A DNA stretch of 27,893 nt, taken from positions 1 to 27,893 of the IMG/VR virus record IMGVR_UViG_3300023118_000025; one strand, given 5' to 3'. This document shows, piece after piece, positions 7,911 to 15,397 of this stretch. The DNA comes from a virus. Made by a program: the position numbers and the translations under genes. Position 1 is the first letter of the stretch. Each line of letters starts with the position of its first letter. The notes below the pieces were generated by a model, which was given only the letters and a program-made list of their open reading frames with translations, had not been told where the DNA came from and did no database searches.

Positions 7911-7943
7911 CATACACCCCCGGCTCAATGCCGGGGGTGTATG
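7911..7943 (+). terminator. bidirectional hairpin with conserved TATGCTG tail
   Basis: A perfect 14-bp stem CATACACCCCCGGC/GCCGGGGGTGTATG with loop TCAAT lies between convergent genes. CTGCG follows on the plus strand. On the left is A9 (7892-7900) then GAAG, which on the minus strand gives a run of nine T after the stem at a 10-base distance. The twin at 20338 has the same arrangement. Confidence 0.75.
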
Positions 7944-7950
7944 CTGCGTA

Positions 7951-8364
7951 TCAGAAAATCATGTTTTCAAGCTTTCGGATGTCGTCAAGATCAGCCTTGC
8001 GAGTTTCTTCGCTCCTGTTGAGTTTGCCTGTGAGAAAGATTTTGTACGAGTGAAGATACCGCAGTGTTTTTGTCAGGAACCCATTGACCTCAGTGACCTC
8101 GGTTGGTTTCTTCAGGAACAGTCTGACGCGATCGTTGTAAATGATGCACGATCCTTCATCTGTCCTTTCTACCGGGTATCCTTCTTTTACCAAACGATCA
8201 AAGTGAACTGCAGGGATGTCCAAATCGACGCGGGCAGTCATGTCGCGAACACCGGCCATCACCAGACTCGAGCCTACGCCCAGAACTACATCCTTGTAGC
8301 CCATGTTCGTGGCGCTGAGCAGAAGAGCAGTTTCGACTTCGATTATTTTACGAGTGCATTGCAT
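7951..8364 (-). CDS. nucleotidyltransferase-fold protein (137 aa)
   Basis: The start is the second of two nearby ATGs, with GGAGG seven bases upstream; the first ATG is in another frame. The protein shows GVGSSLVMAGVRD (29-41) followed by VDLDI (46-50). This is the G[GS]S...DxD core of the DNA polymerase beta-like nucleotidyltransferase fold. The C-terminal KADLDDIRKLENMI (about 123-136) resembles the 'K..D..D+..L' end of AbiEii/MNT-type proteins. At 137 residues it is minimal in size. Family members transfer NMP to proteins, tRNA or small molecules; whether this one is active is unknown. A third catalytic acid may lie near RVRLFL (about 79-84), but I cannot place it. It is the last gene of the minus-strand operon headed by the SMC-like ATPase. 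Confidence 0.5.
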   Translation of the reverse strand: MQCTRKIIEVETALLLSATNMGYKDVVLGVGSSLVMAGVRDMTARVDLDIPAVHFDRLVKEGYPVERTDEGSCIIYNDRVRLFLKKPTEVTEVNGFLTKTLRYLHSYKIFLTGKLNRSEETRKADLDDIRKLENMIF

Positions 8365-8428
8365 TGCATGTCCTCCAGAGGACTTTAAATGATGTATTCA
8401 TCTACGCAATGTGTGACTGAAAGAAAGT

Positions 8429-8665
8429 TTATTCTTCGTTTTCTTCGGGAACGTATTTCCTGTAATGCGTGAAATTATCGGGAGCGACGTAAACTTCCAA
8501 TGTATCGCCGCGTTTGAACCGCAAGTCCCAGCGTTCATCGGCTGGGATGTTGACGCCAACACTCTGACCTTCAGTGCTGACGTACATTTTCCCGTATCTG
8601 AATGTCGAGACTTTACAAACCCCGAAGAAGTCCTCCTCGGGGAATTCATATTCGCCGTTAGACAT
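8429..8665 (-). CDS. small acidic protein of unknown function (78 aa)
   Basis: ATG 8665 is preceded by AGGAG at seven bases. The start overlaps the end of the upstream gene by eight bases, typical of translational coupling. The product is acidic and probably beta-rich (KVSTFRYGKMYVSTEGQSVG, later GDTLEVYVAP), which suggests a small barrel, and ends in EENEE. No family is recognised. An overlapping longer frame of 83 codons starting at 8649 lacks a good ribosome site and was not chosen. Confidence 0.7.
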   Translation of the reverse strand: MSNGEYEFPEEDFFGVCKVSTFRYGKMYVSTEGQSVGVNIPADERWDLRFKRGDTLEVYVAPDNFTHYRKYVPEENEE

Positions 8666-8831
8666 GACCCACTCCTAGCTTCCAGACAATGACCACTATA
8701 CCAATAGCGAGCATCGTACTGATGGAAGCTAGAACGCCGCTTGGTCCAACGCCGGATTTACCAGCGTACCAGCCAGTGACGAATGTGCAGGACAGACCAA
8801 GGGCCACAATCCAGACATAGACTAGGTCCAT
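8658..8831 (-). CDS. small two-helix membrane protein (57 aa), copy B
   Basis: The start is ATG 8831, whose A is shared with the TAA stop of the gene before (TAATG); GAGGG lies upstream. The product MDLVYVWIVALGLSCTFVTG... has two predicted membrane helices (about 3-20 and 33-51) separated by a Gly/Lys loop (WYAGKSGVGP). Size and helix layout match the 8831-9004 gene, and a GYxxG[RK]-like turn is shared (GWYAGK versus GYLHGR). A holin-like or inhibitor role is conceivable, but the operon partners are DNA-processing genes. A longer upstream frame would cover copy A and is rejected. Confidence 0.65.
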   Translation of the reverse strand: MDLVYVWIVALGLSCTFVTGWYAGKSGVGPSGVLASISTMLAIGIVVIVWKLGVGHV

Positions 8832-9004
8832 TATACTGCCCTCGACCACATGAAGACGCCCAGACCGATTACTGTCGCCATGTTCACTAAGATCACAGTG
8901 ACAGTAAACAATTCTACCGGTAAGTGTCGCCCATGCAAATACCCGACACCAGCACCTACAGTTACGCAAATCATCACGAGCCACAAAAGATTTTGTTCAC
9001 TCAT
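8831..9004 (-). CDS. small two-helix membrane protein (57 aa), copy A
   Basis: This 57-codon frame starts at ATG 9004, directly after the stop of the SMC-like gene, with GGAG nine bases upstream inside that gene. It ends in TAATG, shared with copy B. It reads MSEQNLLWLVMICVTVGAGV, then a GYLHGRHLPVE loop, and a second helix ending in FMWSRAV. Two membrane helices with a charged short loop are visible. Its length is identical to copy B and the layout matches, which suggests tandem duplication. The function is unknown. Confidence 0.65.
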   Translation of the reverse strand: MSEQNLLWLVMICVTVGAGVGYLHGRHLPVELFTVTVILVNMATVIGLGVFMWSRAV

Positions 9005-11440
9005 TTACGAAAACTCCACATGACGGTTGTATTGATGCGGATAGTTGATGTTGCGGTCATCCAGAATGATGGTTTCTGAATTGGGGAACGCGGTCTGTCC
9101 ATCGAGACTGTGGCTGATGATCAGCACCTGAGAGTATCGATCGTTGTCGATCAAGTCTTTCATGAGCGGAATCAGGTTGTGGCGATGCACTTCGTCAAAC
9201 GTTGCACCCAACTCATCAATCCAAAGTGGGTACTCGGTAAGGTTCATGCAGATGTAGCCTGTCAGCACAAACGCAATGTCGATGATGTCAACACTAGCAC
9301 CACTGCCATTGGCAATGTCTGGCCGCTGAATGTTGTTCACGATCAATGGGAATTTGTATTTCAACTCATCCCCACCTTCAATACCGGGCAAGATGTAAAG
9401 CGGATAGCCCCACACCCGCTGTATCATCTCGTTGACGCCTGTGATGATGCCTGAGAGCTGTAAGGTGATCTGCTCGGCAATGAGTCCATTCTTCGGACAA
9501 AGTGCGTCTACGAGCGCCTTGGTGGCTTCTAGACGGAGCAGCGCTGTGCTGTGCTTGACTTCAAGATCCTTAAGGACCGTTTCGTGAGATTCATTCTCAG
9601 CGATGGCCTGCTCATGGATACTCAATGTCTCAAGCGTCTTCTTGATCAGCCCTTCCACCATGACATCAGCCTGATGGTTGCTGTAATCGATCAACGCTTG
9701 TTTCAGTTGTTCGTAACCTTGATTGCACCGATGCAGACGTTCGGTGTAAGCCGTGTGGTTACGGATTACTGTTTCAACGCGTAGACGGCGTAGCTTAAGG
9801 TCCTGGATCGTTTGGAAGATACGGTTGTACTCATGCTCAGTTTCAAGATAAGCGTCACGTACTCCAGCCAGCTCAGGTGCCTCTTCCCGCAGATCAGCAA
9901 ATACATGTTCAATCTCTTCGATGCGATGACTCAGCTTTTCACGCTTACGGGCCACTTGTTCATCACGCGCATAGACCGATGTGCAGATAGCTAAGCCAGC
10001 ACCAAGTTTCACCCAACCTGCTTGTTCGAGGTAAGTGAACAGACCTGGGTATTTGTTCAGGTATCGATCCTTGATATCCTCCAGCTGCCCGTAGAGTTTG
10101 ATGTTCTCACGGACCTCTGCCTGCTTGGCGTTCAGTTCGTTCAACTCGTTCAACTCTACCGTCGACATGCTGCTGCCGTTTTGGTAACGAGCATTCAGCT
10201 CTTCCAAACGCCCTGCTTCAATACCCGGTTTAAACACATGGGTGCAAGAAGGGCAGGTGACCTCAGCACAACGATGGATGTGCATGATCTGACGATCAAT
10301 ATCTTCGAGAAGTCCATGGATCTTATCGACGCGTTGTTTCTTAGCGTAGACTCGATCGTTGATCTGCTCGACTTCATCTCGGGTTACCATGACAGACGGG
10401 ATGTCGCTGATCGCTTGAGTCAATGCATCGATTGCATCATTAGCTGGGATGAGCAGGCTATCGTGCAATCCGGTGATGGATTTAGGACTTGCATCCAATT
10501 CTCGTTTAAGCTCAACCAACTCAACCTTCAGTTCATCGACAGGTACAGAAAGCAAATTGTCGGCTTTCTCTTTCCGACTGCGCAGTTTGTCAAGGTTCTC
10601 ACCATTGACCTTCAACTCACCAGTCAATTGGTTAATCGAAGCCAAAAGATCTGACGACATTTCGTACAGTTCTTCGAGGCTGTTGGCGTCAAGCGTGTCA
10701 GGATATTCAGCATAGGCGAACTCCTGAGTGTTGCGCTTGATGTCATCGATCATCCACTGGATCTGCTCTGTCGTACGGACTTCTTCACCAAGGAAGTGTT
10801 TCGGTTCGTTCATCAGAAGCTTCAGTGTTTCACGCAGCTCCAGCGCTTTAGCGCGCATGGCTTGCAGATCCTCAGGTTCGATCATGTTCTTGCGAGCAAA
10901 ACCTACCTGATTACGCAACCATTCTTCAACAGACTTCGCAGCACTGTAAGCTTTCTGATAATCCTTGTGCTTACGGAAGGCGTATTCGAAATCAACCGAC
11001 GAGAAGTTGGCAATGCAATCACGACGCTGTGTGGCAGTCATCTTGGTGAAACGAAGATTGCCAGACAAGAAGTTGTGCAGCTCACGAGTCCAGCCAAGGT
11101 GCTGTTTGATCAGCTCCAGTTGCGCTGTAACGTTGCGGCCTTTGTTCAGGTTCTCGCCACCGTCGATGCTGAAGAAGAAAGACCACTTACCGTTGAGTCG
11201 GTTCTCCAGCCTGTAGCGATGACCCTTGTGGAAGACCACTTGAATAAGCCAACCGCCTTCATCGAAGTCACTAGCTTCTGGAGGTAGTGGGGAGAAAGCG
11301 ATTTGTATGAGGCTAGTCTTGCCGCTCCCATTGGTGCCGAGCACCATTTGTGCTTTGCAGGTGGGGCGAATGACGACACGTTCTTTATCGTTTAGGGACG
11401 TGCGGTTGCAGCGAAATAGATCAACTTCTTCGAAGAACAT
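9005..11440 (-). CDS. gp46/SbcC/Rad50-like SMC ATPase subunit
   Basis: The 811-residue protein has a Walker A GTNGSGKT (about 35-42), long coiled coils, a central zinc hook CPSC (about 396-399), a signature-like NGSGASVDIIDIAF and a Walker B WIDELG (about 735-740), followed by an ISHS switch His. This is the complete layout of the SbcC/Rad50/T4 gp46 family, which partners with an Mre11/gp47 nuclease to process DNA ends and recombination forks. The nuclease gene is not in the window. GGGGA precedes the ATG. The gene heads a compact operon with two small membrane proteins, a 78-residue protein and a nucleotidyltransferase-fold protein, with overlaps or close spacing up to 8429. Confidence 0.9.
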   Translation of the reverse strand: MFFEEVDLFRCNRTSLNDKERVVIRPTCKAQMVLGTNGSGKTSLIQIAFSPLPPEASDFDEGGWLIQVVFHKGHRYRLENRLNGKWSFFFSIDGGENLNKGRNVTAQLELIKQHLGWTRELHNFLSGNLRFTKMTATQRRDCIANFSSVDFEYAFRKHKDYQKAYSAAKSVEEWLRNQVGFARKNMIEPEDLQAMRAKALELRETLKLLMNEPKHFLGEEVRTTEQIQWMIDDIKRNTQEFAYAEYPDTLDANSLEELYEMSSDLLASINQLTGELKVNGENLDKLRSRKEKADNLLSVPVDELKVELVELKRELDASPKSITGLHDSLLIPANDAIDALTQAISDIPSVMVTRDEVEQINDRVYAKKQRVDKIHGLLEDIDRQIMHIHRCAEVTCPSCTHVFKPGIEAGRLEELNARYQNGSSMSTVELNELNELNAKQAEVRENIKLYGQLEDIKDRYLNKYPGLFTYLEQAGWVKLGAGLAICTSVYARDEQVARKREKLSHRIEEIEHVFADLREEAPELAGVRDAYLETEHEYNRIFQTIQDLKLRRLRVETVIRNHTAYTERLHRCNQGYEQLKQALIDYSNHQADVMVEGLIKKTLETLSIHEQAIAENESHETVLKDLEVKHSTALLRLEATKALVDALCPKNGLIAEQITLQLSGIITGVNEMIQRVWGYPLYILPGIEGGDELKYKFPLIVNNIQRPDIANGSGASVDIIDIAFVLTGYICMNLTEYPLWIDELGATFDEVHRHNLIPLMKDLIDNDRYSQVLIISHSLDGQTAFPNSETIILDDRNINYPHQYNRHVEFS

Positions 11441-11511
11441 TTAATGTCCCCGGCATGTTTACGTTGTATTATCGGTGGGCTCCGTGAACTTTCATTATCA
11501 GGTGTCTCGAC
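11441..11511. promoter_or_regulatory. divergent intergenic region between SMC-like and spike genes
   Basis: 71 bases separate two divergent starts. A TATTAT (11466-11471) could be a plus-strand -10 box for the spike gene, but no clear -35 is visible. AGGTG lies seven bases before ATG 11512. Minus-strand promoter elements are not evident. Confidence 0.25.
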
Positions 11512-12378
11512 ATGCAGGCTTCAGTATTCAGAACGGTCGGTCAAGGCCGGATCGATAGCAACAAACCGATCGTAAACCCAGATGGCAGCATCTGCACTGA
11601 AGTCGAGATCATTCCTACCGAGTGGATCGCGATGCGCGATGGTGAGATGACTCAGAACACCACCGTCATGGAGTACGAAACCAAGGACCAGTCCGACAAC
11701 GTCGTGAAGGGCGGTATCCTCGGTACGAACACTATCAAGGCAACATGGCTGCCTGGCGCTACCAGTAACAGGTTGACGCCTCCCGATGTGCGCCGTGGTG
11801 TGCGCGTAGAGATCATGCAGGCTGCGGATGAGGATAAGTACTACTGGCGAGACTTGGGACTTGATCACAACCTGTTCAAGCTTGAGACAATCATCATCGG
11901 CATTTCCAACACTCAGAGCGAAGGCGACACCGCACTGAGCCCTGCAAACATGTACTGGATCGAATTCTCGACGCACAGCAAGCGCCTCGCTTTTGCTACA
12001 TCGAAGTCCGATGGTGAGCCCTACATGTACGAGATGTATTTCGATACCAAGAACGGCGAGTTCAATCTCACCGATGACATCGGTAACTTCATCAACATGG
12101 TGAGTAAGCTGTCCCTAATTCATGTACAGAATGACAAAGGCACATTCGTCAAACTGGACAAGAAGGACTTCAAGGCGTACGCCTCTCAAGATGGCCTGAT
12201 CGACATCGGTCGAGATGTCGTCATCGATGTGGGTCGGGATATGGCCATCAACGTAGGGCGTAAGTTCAGCGTCAATGCCAAACAAGAAGTCATGCTCGAT
12301 GGTGCAGGTAGCAAGTATACGGCGAAAGCTGGTAATGCAACCATCTCTGCACCGACCGTGGATATCACGCAAGGTTAA
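11512..12378 (+). CDS. baseplate central spike (gp5-type beta-helix)
   Basis: The 288-residue protein has an N-terminal region (about 1-130) with a probable OB-type fold ending in TPPDVRRGVRVEIMQ...DEDKYYWRD. This is followed by a region with WIEFSTHSKRLAFATSKSDGEP (about 148-165), and then a regular beta-prism stretch (about 225-288: DIGRDVVIDVGRDMAINVGR, then ...VMLDG...). The last part repeats a V/I-x-V-x-G-R-D pattern, as in the C-terminal spike of T4 gp5 and VgrG. Unlike T4 gp5 it has no lysozyme domain. It is followed after nine bases by a PAAR-like gene, the normal tip partner. The likely role is penetration of the outer membrane during infection. No chaperone-like gene is adjacent. 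Confidence 0.75.
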   Translation: MQASVFRTVGQGRIDSNKPIVNPDGSICTEVEIIPTEWIAMRDGEMTQNTTVMEYETKDQSDNVVKGGILGTNTIKATWLPGATSNRLTPPDVRRGVRVEIMQAADEDKYYWRDLGLDHNLFKLETIIIGISNTQSEGDTALSPANMYWIEFSTHSKRLAFATSKSDGEPYMYEMYFDTKNGEFNLTDDIGNFINMVSKLSLIHVQNDKGTFVKLDKKDFKAYASQDGLIDIGRDVVIDVGRDMAINVGRKFSVNAKQEVMLDGAGSKYTAKAGNATISAPTVDITQG

Positions 12379-12387
12379 GGAGGTCAC

Positions 12388-12654
12388 ATGCCAGGCGTTG
12401 CATTAGTAGGATTGAATCAAGCAGGTGGCGTGCAGAAAGGTGGTGGTCAGTCTTTCTGTAAAGGCAATGGCGCCCTTGTATCGGTGGTTGGTGATGCCGT
12501 AGAGTCTCACGGCAACGGACCCCACCAAGGCGCCCGGATGGTTCAAGGTTCGACCTTCTTCAAAATCAATGGCATTCCTGTCTGCATCGCTGGCAATCTT
12601 GCATCGTGCGGAGATGCCACTGACGGCCAAGGTTGGTTCAACTGCAGCAACTGA
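12388..12654 (+). CDS. PAAR-like spike tip protein
   Basis: The 88-residue protein starts at ATG 12388 after a strong TAAGGAGGTCAC. It reads MPGVALVGLNQAGGVQ, then GDAVESHG, H.GARMVQGS, INGIPVCIAG and ASCGDAT. These are the spaced Gly/His/Cys features of PAAR-domain proteins (including the C-terminal C-x(n)-C zinc-like residues). PAAR proteins cap the spike in phages and type VI secretion. There are three Cys late in the protein plus one near residue 24. The gene is coupled to the spike gene upstream. Confidence 0.85.
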   Translation: MPGVALVGLNQAGGVQKGGGQSFCKGNGALVSVVGDAVESHGNGPHQGARMVQGSTFFKINGIPVCIAGNLASCGDATDGQGWFNCSN

Positions 12655-12659
12655 TGCAG

Positions 12660-12693
12660 CATACAGCCGGAGGCTTGAGCCTCCGGCTGTATG
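12660..12693 (-). terminator. bidirectional hairpin with conserved TATGCTG tail
   Basis: A perfect 15-bp stem CATACAGCCGGAGGC/GCCTCCGGCTGTATG with loop TTGA separates the convergent genes ending at 12654 and 12697. The TATGCTGCA tail is on the minus strand here (TGCAGCATA at 12655-12663), overlapping the stop region of the PAAR gene. Confidence 0.75.
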
Positions 12694-12696
12694 ACT

Positions 12697-13965
12697 TTAC
12701 CCTAAGTACTCGTTACCCAGTTCCATCAGCCAACCGCGACAGTACTGGAACGGCTTACTCGACACTTCTGCATCAGGGACATAGTCGTCTGCAGCAGGTG
12801 GTTTCGTTTGGCCGTAATAGTTGTAGTTGTAGCCGGAGTCGATGCAGAGCACCCACGTACCCGATTCAGGCTTTGCAATGTACTCGGCCAGAAAACCTGT
12901 GTCCAACTGCAGGGGCAGCGAAGGACGGGCGTAGGTGTAGTATCGGCCTGGCAAATCAGTCTGTTCGACCTCGTCCAGATTCCAGTACATGTGTTTGGCA
13001 TCGAGCAGGATCACGAAAGTCTGGGACAATTCCATGAAGGCACCGATGGCTTCGTCTGACATGGCTTTCATCATGTCAAGCGTGTCATGGTGCTGTGGAA
13101 CGCGATCGAGTTTCTCTTCGACCGTAGACCAGTCGATGAAGCCCTTGGTGTCGAAGTAGCGGCGCAGCAATGGAATGCGCCACCACTCGATGATCATGGA
13201 GCTATCGCCCTGAATCCGGTAGTGCTGGTTGGAGTGATGGAGGATGCCGCCCAGAGAGGTCATGACGACCTTGTCCGACAAATCGACGTCTGGACCGAAT
13301 GAGATGCTGAAACCGTCCTTTAACTTACCGCCTTCGGTGAGTGGCTTGAGCATCTCACGCTTGACCGGAATGAACGTCAGCTCACCCAGTTGCTGGAAGC
13401 TAATGATGCCGAATTGGTTGGCATTGGAGATGTAAACCGAGCGTCCAGCGTCAGTAAGGCGAATGCCTGCGGTGGAGTAGTCGGAGATATGCAACAAACC
13501 GTTGACGGTGAAGAGGCAGTTGCGATACACCTTTTCATAGTCAGCATCAAGTTTAGTGATCTTGAGATCGGTCAGCTCAGATGTCGGCAGTTCGTTGCCA
13601 TCGCCATTCCATGGATGTGCGAGCTGCGGATCGAAACCCGCATTAATGAGATCGTTGTATTTGATCACATTCTTCTTGACGCCAAACTTTGCGGGATCGA
13701 TGGTGGTGGTCGGGAGCGTGGTTTCTCCCAAAGAGGTCAACCACTGTGCAATCGTGAAACGCGGATCTGTGCGGTAGATCAAGTCTGCCGCATCAGCAAG
13801 GTTCAGCAGATACGTGTCACTGGTGGCGCTGTTGGTCAGCATCAGATGGCACTCAGTACCTTCAAGGAAAGAACGCACGGACCCATCCTCAGGACTCAGC
13901 AACTGTTCTTTGAATCTGGACCCAGGCGTGATGGAACGGGTGTACGCTTTCACACAGCTGTACAT
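12697..13965 (-). CDS. unknown protein, single minus-strand gene (422 aa)
   Basis: ATG 13965 is preceded by GAGG at about nine bases. The protein is acidic and mixed alpha/beta, with aromatic clusters such as IIEWWRIPLLRRYF (about 259-272) and SGYNYNYYGQTKP near 385. It has no signal peptide, membrane helix or known motif. It lies alone between the spike/PAAR genes and the fibre block, with a hairpin downstream and a divergent start upstream. A virion-associated role fits the surroundings but is not shown. Confidence 0.75.
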   Translation of the reverse strand: MYSCVKAYTRSITPGSRFKEQLLSPEDGSVRSFLEGTECHLMLTNSATSDTYLLNLADAADLIYRTDPRFTIAQWLTSLGETTLPTTTIDPAKFGVKKNVIKYNDLINAGFDPQLAHPWNGDGNELPTSELTDLKITKLDADYEKVYRNCLFTVNGLLHISDYSTAGIRLTDAGRSVYISNANQFGIISFQQLGELTFIPVKREMLKPLTEGGKLKDGFSISFGPDVDLSDKVVMTSLGGILHHSNQHYRIQGDSSMIIEWWRIPLLRRYFDTKGFIDWSTVEEKLDRVPQHHDTLDMMKAMSDEAIGAFMELSQTFVILLDAKHMYWNLDEVEQTDLPGRYYTYARPSLPLQLDTGFLAEYIAKPESGTWVLCIDSGYNYNYYGQTKPPAADDYVPDAEVSSKPFQYCRGWLMELGNEYLG

Positions 13966-14044
13966 ATGCGCCTACCTCGACAAAAAATAATATGCTCAGC
14001 GTCTAACCGGCGCTAAGACCCATAGTTTTAACGGAGAAACAACG

Positions 14045-15385
14045 ATGGCCGGCGAAGACGTCACCGACTACCTGTACCCGCTTGATATCACCGGGAATGC
14101 GATCACCAACAAGGTGGAGGATGAACGCCATACCCTGAATCCACCGCCGTCTCCCGAAGAGAACAATGGGGAAATCAACTTCCATTTCATTCTTCCGTTT
14201 GCGGCTCCGTTTTACCGTGACAGCGTAAAGCTGCGACACGTCGCCAGTAACCGCATTCTGATCCGTGGCGTTGACTTCGCCGTCGGTCATAAATACATTG
14301 AAGCCTCCTTCGAAACCGAAGGCGCTCGTGGCGGTATCTACGCCAGTATCATGTTCATGGATCCCGCCCTGTCTGGTCAAGTCGTGTTCGACGAATACCA
14401 AACCCTGGGCGGTAACTGGACGCTGGATGAGAACAAGATCTTCGAGATCATGTCCAACCGGGCTGTCGATCCTCGCACACTGTCGTACGAAGATGTGTCC
14501 GGTAAGCCTGAGCAGTTCCCAACGCTTCCGCACAACCACGACATCAACGACATGACAGGTGCGGCCGAGTTGGTCGCTGCCATCTATGCCGTATCGGCTG
14601 CTGTGCGTGAACGCACTCAAATCTGGCTGGACAACCCTCCGCATTTGCCAGGCGACCTCACGCCTGAGCTGATTGCCCAGTACAACGTCGGTATTCAGCA
14701 GCAGTTCCTGAACTACTACACCAAGCTGCAGACCGACAACAAGCTCGACAACCTCGACACCGTACTGCGCCAACTGATTGCCGACATCCAAAATGGTACC
14801 GGCACTGCGCTGGACGATTACCTGAAGAAAGATGCTGCACAGCTGCTGTACGTGCTGAAAGACGACATGGCGAACTTCGCTACCAAGCAGTTCGTCAACG
14901 ACTACACCTACAGCGCCGAAGAAATCGATCAGATGTTTGCCACATTGAACAGCGATCTGCAAGCTGTGGTCGAAGGCATCATCAACCTGGCCATGAACCA
15001 GTACGTCGTTGATTACTGCACCACTACCAACATCGCGCTGCAAGATCTGCCGACGGTTGACGGTGTTCTTCTGACAGCGCGTAAGACGGTGCTGGCTGCA
15101 TTCCAGACCGATGCTCGTCAGAACGGCATGTACATTGCCGACGCTGGCGCCTGGCGTCGTGTGGACTATCCGATCATCGAAGCCCTGTTGGTTAAGGTGC
15201 GTGCTGGCGGCGCTGTCTTTGGCGGTACCCAATGGGACCTGACCACTAAAGGCGCGATCACCGTGGGTACGACAGCGCTGAACTTCAAGCGCGTTGGTAA
15301 CATGGGCAAACGCGATCTGTTCGTTTCGACTTCTGCACCTGTAGCGGGCACTGGCGTCATCGGTGACGTGTGGTTCCAGATCTAA
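14045..15385 (+). CDS. tail fibre/baseplate-attached fibre (446 aa)
   Basis: Residues 10-30 (LYPLDITGNAITNKVEDERH) and 148-170 (EDVSGKPEQFPTLPHNHDIND) match the same positions of the 16243 gene product, so both share an N-terminal attachment domain of about 190 residues. The centre is helical (about 200-330: DYLKKDAAQLLYVLKD...). Residues about 335-430 carry the recurrent fibre module: TVDGVLL...QTDARQNGMYIADAGAW..., then GGTQWDLTTKGAITVG. The end, STSAPVAGTGVIGDVWFQI, is a typical fibre tip. ATG 14045 follows CGGAG at nine bases. The gene starts the plus-strand fibre block and is followed by a glycine-rich adhesin 12 bases later. Confidence 0.75.
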   Translation: MAGEDVTDYLYPLDITGNAITNKVEDERHTLNPPPSPEENNGEINFHFILPFAAPFYRDSVKLRHVASNRILIRGVDFAVGHKYIEASFETEGARGGIYASIMFMDPALSGQVVFDEYQTLGGNWTLDENKIFEIMSNRAVDPRTLSYEDVSGKPEQFPTLPHNHDINDMTGAAELVAAIYAVSAAVRERTQIWLDNPPHLPGDLTPELIAQYNVGIQQQFLNYYTKLQTDNKLDNLDTVLRQLIADIQNGTGTALDDYLKKDAAQLLYVLKDDMANFATKQFVNDYTYSAEEIDQMFATLNSDLQAVVEGIINLAMNQYVVDYCTTTNIALQDLPTVDGVLLTARKTVLAAFQTDARQNGMYIADAGAWRRVDYPIIEALLVKVRAGGAVFGGTQWDLTTKGAITVGTTALNFKRVGNMGKRDLFVSTSAPVAGTGVIGDVWFQI

Positions 15386-15397
15386 GGGGTTAGGACA

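Noticed and set aside
8832-8984. upstream extension of the 8658-8831 gene to 108 codons
   Set aside because: It covers the separate 57-codon frame in another phase and has no ribosome site; ATG 8831 has one and is coupled by TAATG.
14003-15232. 409-codon minus-strand frame over the fibre gene
   Set aside because: The plus-strand frame carries clear fibre motifs; the antisense frame has none and would break the layout.
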